Part shown: piece by piece, positions 36,558 to 46,224 of the stretch
How the letters are laid out: each line of letters starts with the position of its first letter
Position numbering within the stretch: the first letter of the stretch is position 1
Source of the DNA: Hepsetus odoe
Lineage: Eukaryota > Chordata > Actinopteri > Characiformes > Hepsetidae
Length of the DNA stretch: 64,000 nucleotides
Direction of reading: 5' to 3'
Assembly (NCBI GenBank): GCA_017165825.1
Contig: CM029374.1
Location: 11,657,589 to 11,721,588 of the forward strand
The notes under the pieces: model-generated
Seen by the model: only the letters and a program-made list of their open reading frames with translations
Databases searched by the model: none
What the model was told of the DNA's origin: nothing
Program-made: the position numbers and the translations under genes

Positions 36558-36798
36558 GGGGCTGCGGTGGCTTAGTGGTTAGGGCGTCAGCCACGTGATC
36601 GGCGGATCAGGGGTTCGAACTCCTTCCCAATGGGTTGCCCTAAGGGACCCTTGAGCAAGATGCCGTCCCCATCCCGCTCCTCCCTGCGATGGGCTGGTGA
36701 CCTGTCCAGGGTGTGTCCCCCGTCCTCGCCCTGTGTGCGCTGGGTTGGACACCAGCGCGACCCCGTTTGGGACAAGCGGCAGAAAATGGATGGATGGA
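36558..36798 (+). mobile_element. SINE type 1, full length, with 12-bp target duplication
   Basis: Head with A box (TGGCTTAGTGG) and B box (GGTTCGAACTCC), then the type 1 body and a 3' end CGTTTGGGACAAGCGGCAG followed by AAAATGGATGGATGG. TGTATTTGACAC lies at 36546-36557 and 36799-36810. Structurally the cleanest type 1 copy here. Confidence 0.94.
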
Positions 36799-36908
36799 TG
36801 TATTTGACACAGACTGGCATAGACTGACACAGGATGAAAATGCTAAAATATTTTTTTAAACTTCTTTGAACTCAACATTTTATTGAGTTATTATTCCTAC
36901 AACTTCTT

Positions 36909-36949
36909 ACTTTAATAATACTACTATTAAACAGTAGTATTATTAAAGT
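36909..36949. repeat. Perfect 17-bp hairpin
   Basis: ACTTTAATAATACTACT at 36909-36925 is followed by a 7-base loop (ATTAAAC) and its exact complement AGTAGTATTATTAAAGT at 36933-36949. Confidence 0.92.
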
Positions 36950-37890
36950 AGGAATAAAAGGAAGTCTAGAACTGCCTGCAGTTCCTTATAATTTAAGCCG
37001 ACTTTAAACGGCATGCAAAAACCATTTTTATGTGTCATTTAGCAACTTAATCTTCAGGGGTGTGAATTCTCTTAAAATAAATTTCTTTTTCAACAGACAT
37101 GAAATCAAAGGAGAACACATGATTCTTTTATGAGCCTTGTGACTGAAGCTGGCTGGGTTGTGGGTGATGAGTTGGGGTACGGGTGGTGGGGGTTTTCTCT
37201 CACACTCAAATGAAATGTGAGCTGCTGTTTGAAGCTCATTCTGCATCTTTAATTCATGTATTTATTTTTAAAAATGACATGTACTCTCATTTTATTTCTC
37301 CTTATAACATGCCATATGCAAGAGATCCCCAGGCTTTGCTGACCCATGGATTTTCTTTTATCACCAAATGATGAAACATACAACAGTTATATGTCTTCAA
37401 CCGCCAAACTTTCAGCCTCTGTTTATGTAACTTCTGTCTATTTCCAAATAGTAATAGATACAGTTGTGACAGGGTAGGCATAGAGCTTTCTTCTGACTGA
37501 AAAGTTCTTCCTATAATTATATAGGCATCCCTATAATTCATCCTAGAGGTGCTTGACAGTGCCAAGGTCAGGACTCAAATGTGATGAACCTTTGTGAACC
37601 TCTGTAGAACCAATCTTAACCCCTTACAGGACATTTTACAATTAAAATGTTTACACTAACTGTAACATATACAATCTGTGTCTATTACACTGGATAGTAC
37701 TCCATTACTCCAAAAATTGTTATGGTGATCTTATGCTCATGTGCTGCTGCTCCAGAGTATGTCCAGACTATTAGCAACACTTTTTAAAATTTAAATTATA
37801 CAATTTTTGTGTGTGTAATTAGAATGGGTGTCTAAATACGTTTGGGCATTCACTGTATGTTAGATTTCCTTTATAATGGCATCTATTAGT
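36950..37890. other. No gene seen
   Basis: AT-rich sequence between a hairpin and the (TA)n tract beside the large LINE. No domain-bearing ORF. Confidence 0.5.
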
Positions 37891-37892
37891 GA

Positions 37893-37895
<3 letters not shown>

Positions 37896-37937
<42 letters not shown>
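37896..37937. repeat. (TA)n at the 3' side of the large LINE
   Basis: About 20 TA units, directly next to the LINE's (ATGG)n tail. Confidence 0.93.
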
Positions 37938-37940
<3 letters not shown>

Positions 37941-40900
37941 ATCCATCCATCCATCCATTTTCTCCCGCTTATCCGAGGTCGGGTCGCGGGGGCAGCAGCT
38001 CCAGCAGGGATGCCCAGACTTCCCTCTCTCCGGCCACTTCTTCCAGCTCCTCCGGGCGGATCCCAAGGCGTTCCCAGGCCAGCCGAGAGACATAGTCTCT
38101 CCAGCGTGTCCTGGGTCTTCCCCGGGGTCTCTTTCCGGTGGGACGTGCCCGGAACACCTCACCAGGGAGGCGTCCAGGGGGCATCCTAATCAGATGCCCG
38201 AGCCACCTCATCTGGCTCCTCTCGGTGCGGAGGAGCAGCGGCTCTACTTTGAGCCCCTCCCGGATGGCTGAGCTTCTCACCCTATCTCTAAGGGAGAGTC
38301 CAGACACCCTGCGGAGGAAACTCATTTCGGCCGCTTGTATTCGCGATCTCGTTCTTTCGGTCACTACCCACAGCTCGTGACCATAGGTGAGGGTGGGAAC
38401 GTAGATCGACTGGTAAATTGAGAGCTTTGCCTTCTGGCTCAGCTCCTTCTTCACCATGACGGACCGATGCAGAGCCCGCATTACTGCAGAAGCTGCCCCG
38501 ATCCGCCTGTCGATCTCCCGCTCCATTTTACCCTCACTCGTGAACAAGATCCCAAGATACTTAAACTCCTCCACTTGGGGCAAGGTCTCACTCCCAATCC
38601 TGAGAGGGCATTGCACCCTTTTCCGACTGAGGACCATGGCCTCAGATTTAGAGGTGCTGATTCTCATCCCAGCCGCTTCACACTCGGCTGCGAACCGATC
38701 CAGAGAGTGCTGAAGGTCACGGCATGATGAGGCCAACAGGACAACGTCATCTGCAAAAAGCAGAGACCCAATCCTGAGCCCACCAAACCGGACCCCCTCA
38801 ACGCCCTGGCTGCGCCTAGAAATCCTGTCCATAAAAGTTATGAACAGGATCGGTGACAAAGGGCAGCCCTGGCGGAGTCCAACCCTCACCGGGAACAGGT
38901 CCGACTTACTGCCGGCAATGCGGACCAAGCTCTGACACCGGTTGTACAGGGACCGGACAGCCCTTAACAGGGAATCCGATACCCCATACTCCCGGAGTAC
39001 CCCCCACAGGAGCCCCCGAGGGACACGGTCGAATGCCTTCTCCAAGTCCACAAAGCACATGTAAACTGGTTGGGCAAACTCCCATGCACCCTCCAGGACC
39101 CTGCTAAGGGTGTAGAGCTGGTCCACTGTTCCGCGACCTGGACGAAAACCACATTGCTCCTCCTGGATCTGAGGTTCGACTATCCGACGGACCCTCCTTT
39201 CCAGGACCCCTGAATAGACTTTCCCCGGGAGGCTGAGAAGTGTGATCCCTCGATAATTGGAACACACCCTCCGGTCCCCTTTCTTAAAGAGGGGGACCAC
39301 CACCCCGGTTTGCCAATCCAGAGGCACCGTCCCCGATGTCCATGCGATGTTGCAGAGGCGTGTCAGCCATGACAGTCCTACAACATCCAGAGCCTTGAGG
39401 AACTCTGGGCGGATCTCATCCACTCCCGGAGCCCTGCCACCAAGGAGCTTTTTGACCACCTTGGCAACCTCGACCCCAGAGATGGAAGAGTCCACCTCGA
39501 TGTCCCCAGGCTCTGCTTCCTCCTCGGAAGGCATGTTGGTGGAATTAAGGAGGTCTTCGAAGTACTCCCCCCACCGACCCACAACGTCCCGAGTCGAGGT
39601 CAGCAGCGCACCATCCCCACTATACACTGCGTTGACCGTGCACTGCTTTCCCCTCCTGAGACGCCGGATGGTGGACCAGAATTTCCTCGAAGCCGTCTGG
39701 AAGTCCTTCTCCATGGCCTCTCCAAACTCCTCCCATGCCCGAGTTTTTGCCTCAGCAACCACCAGAGCCGCATTCCGCTTGGCCTGTCGGTACCTATCAG
39801 CTGCCTCCGGAGCCCCACTGGTCAAAAAGGCCCGGTAGGACTCCTTCTTCAGCTTGATGGCATCCCTCACCGCTGGTGTCCACCAACGGGTTCTAGGGTT
39901 GCCACCGCGACAGGCACCGACCACCTCCCGGCCACAGCTCCGGTCAGCCGCCTTGACAATGGAGGTGCGGAACAAGGTCCATTCAGACTCAATATCCCCC
40001 ACCTCCCCCGGGACGTGGTTAAAGCTTTGACGGAGGTGGGAGTTGAAGCTTGTCCTGACAGGGGACTCTGCCAGACGTTCCCAGCAGACCCTCACGATAC
40101 GTTTGGGCCTACCAGGTCTGACCGGCATCCTCCCCCACCAACGAAGCCAACTCACCACCAGGTGATGGTCGGTTGACAGCTCCGCCCCTCTCTTTACCCG
40201 AGTGTCCAAGACATGGGGCCGCAAGTCCGATGACACGACCACAAAGTCGATCATTGAACTGCGGCCTAGGGTGTCCTGGTGCCAGGTGCACATGTGGACA
40301 TCCTTATGCCTGAACATGGTGTTCGTTATGGACAATCCGTGACGAGCACAAAAGTCCAATAACCAAACACCGCTCTGGTTCAGATCGGGGGGGCCATTCC
40401 TCCCAATTACGCCCTTCCAGGTGTCACTGTCATTACCCACGTGAGCATTGAAGTCCCCCAGCAGAACGATAGAGTCACCAGGAGGGACGCTCTCTAGCGC
40501 CCCCTCCAGAGACCCCAGAAAGGGTGGGTAGTCCAGAATGCTGTTTGGCGCATAAGCGCAGACAACACTAAGGACCCGTCCCCCGACCCGAAGGCGGAGG
40601 GCCGCCACCCTCTCATCTACAGGGGTAAACCCCAATGTACTGGCGCCAAGCCGTGGGGCAATAAGTATGCCCACACCTGCTCGGCGCCTCTCACCGGTGG
40701 CAACTCCAGAGTGGAAAAGAGTCCAGCCCCTCTCAAGGAGACTGGTTCCAGAGTCCAAGCTGTGCGTCGAGGTGAGTCCAACTATATCTAGCTGGAACTG
40801 CTCAACCTCGCGCACTAGCTCAGGCTCCTTCCCCACCAGAGAGGTGACATTCCACGTCCCTAGAGCCAGCTTCTGCAGCCGAGGATCGGACCGCCAAGGC

Positions 40901-41171
40901 CCCCGTTTTCGGCCACCGCCCAGCTCACAATGCACCCGACCTCTTTGGCCCCTCCCACAGGTGGTGAGCCCATGGGAAGGGGGACCCACGTTGCCTCTTC
41001 GGGCTAAGCCCGGCCGGGCCCCATGGGTGAAGGCCCGACCACCAGGCGCTCGCCAGCGGGCCCCACCTCCAGGCCTGGCTCCAGAGGGAGGCCCCGGTGA
41101 CCCACGTCCGGGCGAGGGAGAACGTCTTCCAAGGTTATTATGCATCATCAGAGGTCCTCTGAACCGCTCTT

Positions 41172-41175
<4 letters not shown>
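37938..41175 (-). mobile_element. Apparently intact APE-type LINE (RTE-like), minus strand
   Basis: A single-ORF non-LTR retrotransposon. The 5' UTR is about 25 bases before the first ATG at 41148. The 1059-codon ORF ends at 37969. The 3' UTR is only about 30 bases (GCGGGAGAAA then ATGG repeats). TA repeats flank both sides (37896-37937 and 41176-41207), consistent with insertion into a TA tract, so target duplications cannot be separated from the repeat. The very short 3' UTR and microsatellite-like tail instead of poly(A) fit RTE-type elements; the clade label is tentative. Confidence 0.88.
37969..41148 (-). CDS. LINE endonuclease/reverse transcriptase polyprotein, intact ORF
   Basis: 1059 residues without a stop or frameshift. 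The start was set at the first of two ATGs at 41148 because the frame upstream runs through TA repeat and assembly gap. Order: a Pro/Gly/Arg-rich N-terminus (about 1-95); APE-type endonuclease (about 98-330) with LALGTWNVTSLV, LLGDFNAHVGND, SMIDFVVV and LSTDHHLVVSW; a linker; reverse transcriptase (about 550-830) with VVPLFKKGDRRVCSNYRGI, CGFRPGRGT, FVDLEKAFDRVPR (motif A Asp), LRQGCPLSPILF and LLFADDVVLLA (motif C Asp-Asp); and a basic C-terminal domain with RWLGHLIRMPPGRLPGEVF and RPRTRWRDYVSRLAW. It nicks target DNA and copies its RNA into the nick. The region where the first endonuclease Glu is expected reads GLTSTHS, with no Glu. It is much more GC-rich than its neighbours. Confidence 0.9.
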   Translation of the reverse strand: MMHNNLGRRSPSPGRGSPGPPSGARPGGGARWRAPGGRAFTHGARPGLARRGNVGPPSHGLTTCGRGQRGRVHCELGGGRKRGPWRSDPRLQKLALGTWNVTSLVGKEPELVREVEQFQLDIVGLTSTHSLDSGTSLLERGWTLFHSGVATGERRRAGVGILIAPRLGASTLGFTPVDERVAALRLRVGGRVLSVVCAYAPNSILDYPPFLGSLEGALESVPPGDSIVLLGDFNAHVGNDSDTWKGVIGRNGPPDLNQSGVWLLDFCARHGLSITNTMFRHKDVHMCTWHQDTLGRSSMIDFVVVSSDLRPHVLDTRVKRGAELSTDHHLVVSWLRWWGRMPVRPGRPKRIVRVCWERLAESPVRTSFNSHLRQSFNHVPGEVGDIESEWTLFRTSIVKAADRSCGREVVGACRGGNPRTRWWTPAVRDAIKLKKESYRAFLTSGAPEAADRYRQAKRNAALVVAEAKTRAWEEFGEAMEKDFQTASRKFWSTIRRLRRGKQCTVNAVYSGDGALLTSTRDVVGRWGEYFEDLLNSTNMPSEEEAEPGDIEVDSSISGVEVAKVVKKLLGGRAPGVDEIRPEFLKALDVVGLSWLTRLCNIAWTSGTVPLDWQTGVVVPLFKKGDRRVCSNYRGITLLSLPGKVYSGVLERRVRRIVEPQIQEEQCGFRPGRGTVDQLYTLSRVLEGAWEFAQPVYMCFVDLEKAFDRVPRGLLWGVLREYGVSDSLLRAVRSLYNRCQSLVRIAGSKSDLFPVRVGLRQGCPLSPILFITFMDRISRRSQGVEGVRFGGLRIGSLLFADDVVLLASSCRDLQHSLDRFAAECEAAGMRISTSKSEAMVLSRKRVQCPLRIGSETLPQVEEFKYLGILFTSEGKMEREIDRRIGAASAVMRALHRSVMVKKELSQKAKLSIYQSIYVPTLTYGHELWVVTERTRSRIQAAEMSFLRRVSGLSLRDRVRSSAIREGLKVEPLLLRTERSQMRWLGHLIRMPPGRLPGEVFRARPTGKRPRGRPRTRWRDYVSRLAWERLGIRPEELEEVAGEREVWASLLELLPPRPDLG

Positions 41176-41207
<32 letters not shown>
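41176..41207. repeat. (TA)n at the 5' side of the large LINE
   Basis: About 16 TA units between the LINE start and the foldback element. Confidence 0.92.
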
Positions 41208-41210
<3 letters not shown>

Positions 41211-41792
41211 TNNNNNNNNNNNNNNNNNNNNNNNNNNNNNNNNNNNNNNNNNNNNNNNNNNNNNNNNNNNNNNNNNNNNNNNNNNNNNNNNNNNNNNNNC
41301 AGGTGTAAAAAAATGCTGTAAACAAAGAATGCTTTCAGAAATATAAATAATGATTGTTTATTTTTATCAATTTACAAAATGCAAAGTGAGCGAACAAAAG
41401 AAAAATCTAAATCAAATCAATATTTGGTTTTACTACCTTTTGCCTGCAAACCAGCATCAATTCTTATAGGTACACTTGCACAAAGTCAGGGATTTTGTAG
41501 GATTATAGTCGGTGTATGATCAACCAATTTTACCACACAGGTGCTGATGATCATCAATGTCACACGTAGGTTGAAACACAGTCATGTTTGGAACAACCTA
41601 CCAGTCGAGCTCCTTCAAAAACTGTGTGCAATTGTACCTAGAAGAATTGATGCTGTTTTGAAGGCAAAGGGTGGTCACTGCAATTTGTTTATTGATGAAA
41701 ATAAATGATCAACACTTGCATTTTTTAAAGCATTATTTGTTTATAGCATTTTTTCCACACCTGCCTAAAACTTTTGTACAGTACTGTATATT
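41208..41792 (-). mobile_element. Foldback DNA transposon (MITE), copy 1, interrupted by the gap
   Basis: The right terminus 'aaacttttgtacagtactgt' mirrors the left part. Each arm is about 200 bp and contains 'aatgctttcagaaatataaa', 'aatcaaatcaatatttggtt' and 'gcatcaattctta' in inverted order at the other end. The centre ('gattttgtaggattatagtc') is in the opposite orientation to copies at 47.8 and 58.5 kb. No transposase. Confidence 0.82.
41212..41299. other. Assembly gap (88 N)
   Basis: 88 undetermined bases. The sequence on each side ('acagt' left, 'caggtgtaaaaaaatgctg' right) fits the left terminal repeat of a foldback element, whose equivalent part elsewhere is only about 15-20 bp, so the N length may be arbitrary. 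Confidence 0.95.
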
Positions 41793-42394
41793 TTCTTTTC
41801 ATTAAAGTAAGTGGGAAGCTGTTTTAAAAGCAAGCTCCACAACAATATTATAGATCTATCATTAAACGTCCAGTCATCTGGAAAACCTGGCACTGGCACT
41901 GTGCTACAGCAGTAATGATCTCTGTGGGTGCTTCAGAGCAGGATCTTTCAGGGGTGTGAAAGCCTAATACACCAACAGGAATATCATGAAGCTTATGAGG
42001 CCCTTTAAATGGTTGCAGAATCCACACAGCTACATTTGTAATTCCAAAGCAAGTGATACATATGTTCAGGGAGTGTATAGAAACCAGCTTCATTTGGTTA
42101 AATAATGGGGAATGATGTCTGATGTCAGGAGTGTTCACTTACCAAATTAATTCTGCTGAAAGATGAATGTCTACTGCTTCGCCTAACGAAACCTTTTTAT
42201 TAGAAAGTAAGGTAACATTAATGAGGCTACATAACATTTTGTATGAAGATACATAACATTACATGATCCATTCATAGTCACTTATTAAGGCTTATTCCAG
42301 CAAATGTTTTCTAAAAGCAAAACTTCAGCATTGAGGTAAGTAGACTTTATGACAATTGGCACTTGTTGGAATAACCTTTTATGTAAGGCTCATG
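41793..42394. other. No gene seen
   Basis: Unique-looking AT-rich sequence with short ORFs lacking domains. Confidence 0.45.
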
Positions 42395-42870
42395 TACAAT
42401 CCCCTCCAAAGTGTTGGAACAACAAGGCTGATTAATTTGCAGCTTTAATATCTTGGTATTAACGTATACATTTTTAAAATTACCCAGAACAAATCAACTT
42501 GTGTGTCTGATCACCCAGTTTTTCAAGTGAGCAAAAGTATCAGAGAAGGAGAGGCTAGTCAGATGTTTCCTGTTAGGATGCTTGTTTCAACTATAAAAGA
42601 AAAACATTTTTAAAAAAAAATGTAGAGAAGCTGCAGAATAGCAGCAGAATGAATTCTGAAATTCATTTTTACACAGAAATGCATCACACAGACACACTGC
42701 AGTTAACAAAGGACTTCCTCAGAAAGAAAGAAAGATGAAAGTTTTGTAACTGGCCTATTAAATCACCAGATCTTAACTTATTTGAACATGCATTTTATCT
42801 CCTCAAGAGGAGACTGAAAAGAACTTCCCACCCCAACCACCCCCTCAACACCCCCAGAACAAGTAAAAAC
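42395..42870 (+). mobile_element. Tc1-like DNA transposon relic
   Basis: Terminal region 'cccctccaaagtgttggaac' and 'tttttcaagtgagcaaaagt'. A decayed transposase includes SPDLNLFEHAFYLLKRRLKR at about 42759-42818, matching the SPDLNPIEH block that carries the final catalytic Glu, here with changes. The frame is broken upstream. Confidence 0.75.
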
Positions 42871-43199
42871 TGATGGCGCGGTAAAAGCCTCAAAACCCAT
42901 AACCAGAAATGAAACAAACAGTCAGTGGGCTGAGGGCTTGATGCAGTTACTGTGCATACATATTATATCAAGTATAACTTAGAATTTACTTTGAAACTTT
43001 CTGTTACAATACTTACCCTGGAAAACTGGGTGGTCAGATACAAAAAGTGCTATGTTCATTGTAATTTAACATATCAAGTTGTAAATACCAGCAAAAAGAA
43101 AGCTGAAAACCTGTTCTCTCTCATATTTGTATGCTTTTCTGTGCTTTTCTTCTTCTTCGTTATTGTCCACTGAGTAAAGTGTGTTTGAAAAACAATAAT

Positions 43200-43650
43200 A
43201 AATTGTTCACTGAAACACTGTGAAGTCTCTGGTTGCTATAGAAACGGTAAAGATGAGTTCAAGCGCGTGGGTTTGTGAATTCTTGTGATTGGCTGCTGTC
43301 CACAGCACCAGGCAATTGATCCAATCTGCATTTGTCCAATATGAAAGTCAGGTTCTCTGCAAAGTCACTGCAATAATACTGTGCGTGTCCATGTGTGTTT
43401 GAAGCAGATCTTTGGAGCGGAGAGTAGGCTGCTGTTGTCTCTGTTTTTCTCTCTTCTCTCCTCCTGTAATCTGCATCTGAGAGTTAATTAGTGGCAGAGT
43501 CACAGAAGCACCTCCTCGTTATTAGAGCTCAGCAATTACAATCAGTGCATTGTCACGCAGATCACAGAGGAGAACAGACACCACATTAACCTCTCTGCTA
43601 GCCTGCACTCAACCACTTGAACTTTTTGAGCCCCCAGCACCACCCACTCC
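43200..43650. promoter_or_regulatory. Candidate conserved noncoding or promoter-like block
   Basis: Contains GTTGCTATAGAAAC (43222-43235), close to the palindromic RFX X-box; TGATTGGCTG (43286-43295), a CCAAT-type motif; GTTAATTAGTGG (43482-43493), a homeodomain-type site; and a CAATTACAATCAGTGCATTG stretch (43532-43551). It is less repetitive and less AT-rich than its flanks. Motif presence alone is weak evidence and conservation is untested. Confidence 0.3.
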
Positions 43651-43879
43651 TCCCACCCCCCTAATTTTTTTTTCTCAATAATATGTATGTTCATGCTGTT
43701 CATGCTAAAAAGGTCCCTGAGTGCTCTCAAGCACACCCAGAAAAAATAGCACTGTCAAGATCAATTTGTTTGGGCTCAAAGTGGTATCCCAACTCTGTGT
43801 AGGTTTTGATTATATTCTAGCCTTTTTCTGTATTAATGTAATATAGGAGAATTTATGTTTTACTCATACCTCCATAAGT

Positions 43880-43910
43880 TTACATTTTACATTTACAGCA
43901 TTTAGCAGAT
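43880..43910 (-). mobile_element. SINE-like repeat, tail part, split by a LINE
   Basis: 'tacattttacatttacagca' followed by TTTAGCAGAT is the tail end of a common fish repeat. The sequence resumes at 45842 with the duplicated AGCAGAT and GCTCTTAACCAGAGCG. Confidence 0.75.
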
Positions 43911-45841
43911 TGGAGACTGCAAAATAGTGACAGGGGAGAGTGTAGCTAAACAGCATAGAATGGTGGTCTGTAGGATGACTTTGGAGGTCAGGAAGAGGAG
44001 GAAAGTGAGGGCAGAGTCGAGGATCAAGTGGTGGAATTTGAAGAAGGAGGACCTCAAGATGGAATTCAGGCAGGAGTTAACACGGGCACTGGGAGGTGTT
44101 GAACAGCTACTGGATTGCTAGGAAACTGAAGTGGTAAGGCAGACAGTTAGAAATGTACTTGGTGTGACATCTGGAAGGAAGAAGGAGAATAAGGAAACCT
44201 GGTGGTGGAACTGACAAGTCCAGGAGTGTATACAGAAGAAGAGGGATGCAAAGAAGAAGTGGGATAGTCAGAGAGATGAAAAAAGTAGACAGGTGTACAA
44301 GGAGATGAACCGCAGTACAAAGAAAGCAGTGGCAAAGGCCAAAGATAAGGTGTTTGGTGATTTGTATGAGAGGTTGGACAGTAAGGAGGGAGAAAAGGAC
44401 CTATACTGATTGGCTAGACAGAGAGACAGAGCTGGGAAAGATGGGCAGCAGGTCAGGATGATAAAGGATAGAAATGGAAACATACTCAAAAATGAGCAGA
44501 GTGTGTTGAGCAGATGGAAGGAGTATTTTGATGGGCTGATGAATAAAGAAAAGGAGAGAAGGCAGGTGAGTTTCTGAGCAAATTGTTTAACAGAATCTTG
44601 GAAAGTAAGAGGTTCCAAGGAGTGGAGACGAAGTGTACTGATACCGATTTTTGAGAATAAGGGTGATGCACAGAGCTGTAGTAACTATAGAGGGATAAAG
44701 TTGATCAGCCAAAACATGAAGTTATGGGAAAGAGTAGTGGAAGCTAGGTTAAGAAAAGAGGTGATGATTAGTGAGAGTGGTTTCATGCCGAGAAAGAGCA
44801 CTACAGATGTAATATTTGCTCTGAGGGTGTTGATGGAGAAGTACAGAGAAAGCATATGACAGGGTGCCTAGAGAGGAGTTGTGGTTTTGTTTGAGGAAGT
44901 CAGAAGTGGCAGAGAAGTATGTGAGAGTAGTTCAGGATATGTATGATGGCAGTGTAACAGTGGTGAGATTGGCAGTGGGAGTGACTGATGCATTTAAGGT
45001 AGAGGTTGGATTAAATCAAGGATCAGCACTGAGCCCATTCTTGTTTGCAATAGCAATGGACAGGTTGATGGACAAGGTTAGACAGGAGTATGGAGCAGCT
45101 TGAGGAGAACCTGGAGAGATGGAGTATTGCTCTAGAGAGGAGAGGAATGAAAGTGAGTAGGACAAAGACAGAATACATGAGTGTGAATGAAAGGGAGGAA
45201 AGTGGAGTTGGTCGGATGCAGAGAGTAGAGGTAACAAAGGTGAAGGAGTTTAGATACTTGGGATCAACAGTTCAGAGTAACAGCAAGTGTGGAAAAGAGG
45301 TGAAGAAGAGAGTGCAGACAGGTTGGAATGGGTGGAGAAGAGGGCTTGGAGTGATTTGTGACAGATGAGTACCAGAAAGAGTAAAAGGGAAGGTTTACAG
45401 GACAGTAGTGAGACAAGGTATGTTGTACGGGTTGGAGACTGTGGCACTGACGAAAAGACAGGAGGCAGAGCTGGAGGTGTCAGAGTTAAAGATGCTGAGA
45501 TTTTTGTTGGGTGTGACGAAGATGGACAAGATTTGAAATTAGTATATTAGAGGGACAGCTCAAGTTACATGTTTTGGAGACAAAGTTAGAGAAGCAAGGT
45601 TGTGTTGGTTTGGACATGTCCAGAGGCGAGATGAGGATTATATTGGAAGGATGATGTTGAAGATGGAGCTGCCAGGAAAGAGGAAAAGAAGAAGACCAAA
45701 GAGGAGGTTTATGGACTGGTGAGAGAGGACATGCAGGTGGTTGGTTTGAAGGAGGAAGATGCAGAGGACCAGAAGAAATGGAGACAGTTGATCCGCTGTA
45801 GTGACCCCTAAATGGGTGCAGCCGAAAGAAAAAGAAGAAGA
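43911..45841 (+). mobile_element. RTE-like LINE inserted in a SINE, 7-bp target duplication
   Basis: The 5'-truncated copy starts in endonuclease-linker sequence ('gactgcaaaatagtgacag') and runs to the family 3' end ('agttgatccgctgtagtgac', then AAAGAAAAAGAAGAAGA). AGCAGAT lies at 43904-43910 and 45842-45848. The tail is a short A/G-rich repeat rather than poly(A). The frame is broken by several stops and a deletion of RT motif C near 45090. Confidence 0.9.
44864..45368 (+). pseudogene. LINE reverse transcriptase fragments lacking motif C
   Basis: Two overlapping frames. The first has REELWFCLRKSEVAEKYVRV and LNQGSALSPFLFAIAMDRLM. The second has LEENLERWSIALERRGMKVS and FRYLGSTVQSNSKCGKEVKK. 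Compared with the copy at 55.6 kb, about 50 bp with the FADD catalytic motif are deleted between them, joining the frames out of register. Inactive. Confidence 0.85.
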
Positions 45842-46030
45842 AGCAGATGCTCTTAACCAGAGCGTCATCCATGTCCTAACAACAGGGACAGTCCCCATGG
45901 AGCAATTCAAGGTTAAGGGTTTCACTCAGGAACCCAATGGTAGTAGTGCTGGAGGTAGGATTCAAACCTTTGACCTATTGTTCCATAGGTCCGTAGACAA
46001 GTACCCCACAATTAGAACACTGCCACATCC
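45842..46030 (-). mobile_element. SINE-like repeat, body and tRNA-like head
   Basis: Continues the repeat broken at 43910 ('gctcttaaccagagcg', 'caaggttaagggtttcactc'). The minus strand has GGTTTGAATCC (about 45958-45968), close to a tRNA B box. Orientation is minus: head right, tail left. Confidence 0.65.
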
Positions 46031-46156
46031 ATACATGCGTTGATGTTTCCATGCTTTTAGTAAATGCATGGGTTACTAATGGGCATACTGAATAGGTATA
46101 TCGGAATGACATATTGCTTAGTATAGTATTGTGGGCATTTTGTGGGGGAATTAATC

Positions 46157-46224
46157 TGTCTAATTAATCTGTGATGATTATTCACAACTCTGCACACATT
46201 TCCTGCAGGCAAGTGAACTTTTCC
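46157..46224. repeat. Left arm of a perfect 68-bp inverted repeat
   Basis: TGTCTAATTAATCTGTGATG up to GTGAACTTTTCC. Its exact reverse complement lies at 46988-47055. I compared all 68 positions and found no mismatch. Confidence 0.95.

Noticed and set aside
39257..39838. 193-codon plus-strand ORF and others opposite the intact LINE
   Set aside because: Antisense shadow of the LINE's GC-rich coding strand.
40667..41308. 213-codon plus-strand ORF running into the gap
   Set aside because: Antisense shadow of the LINE N-terminus, extended only by undetermined bases.
41149..41325. Extension of the LINE ORF upstream to about 41325
   Set aside because: It depends on reading through a TA repeat and 88 N. 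The first ATG inside real element sequence is at 41148.
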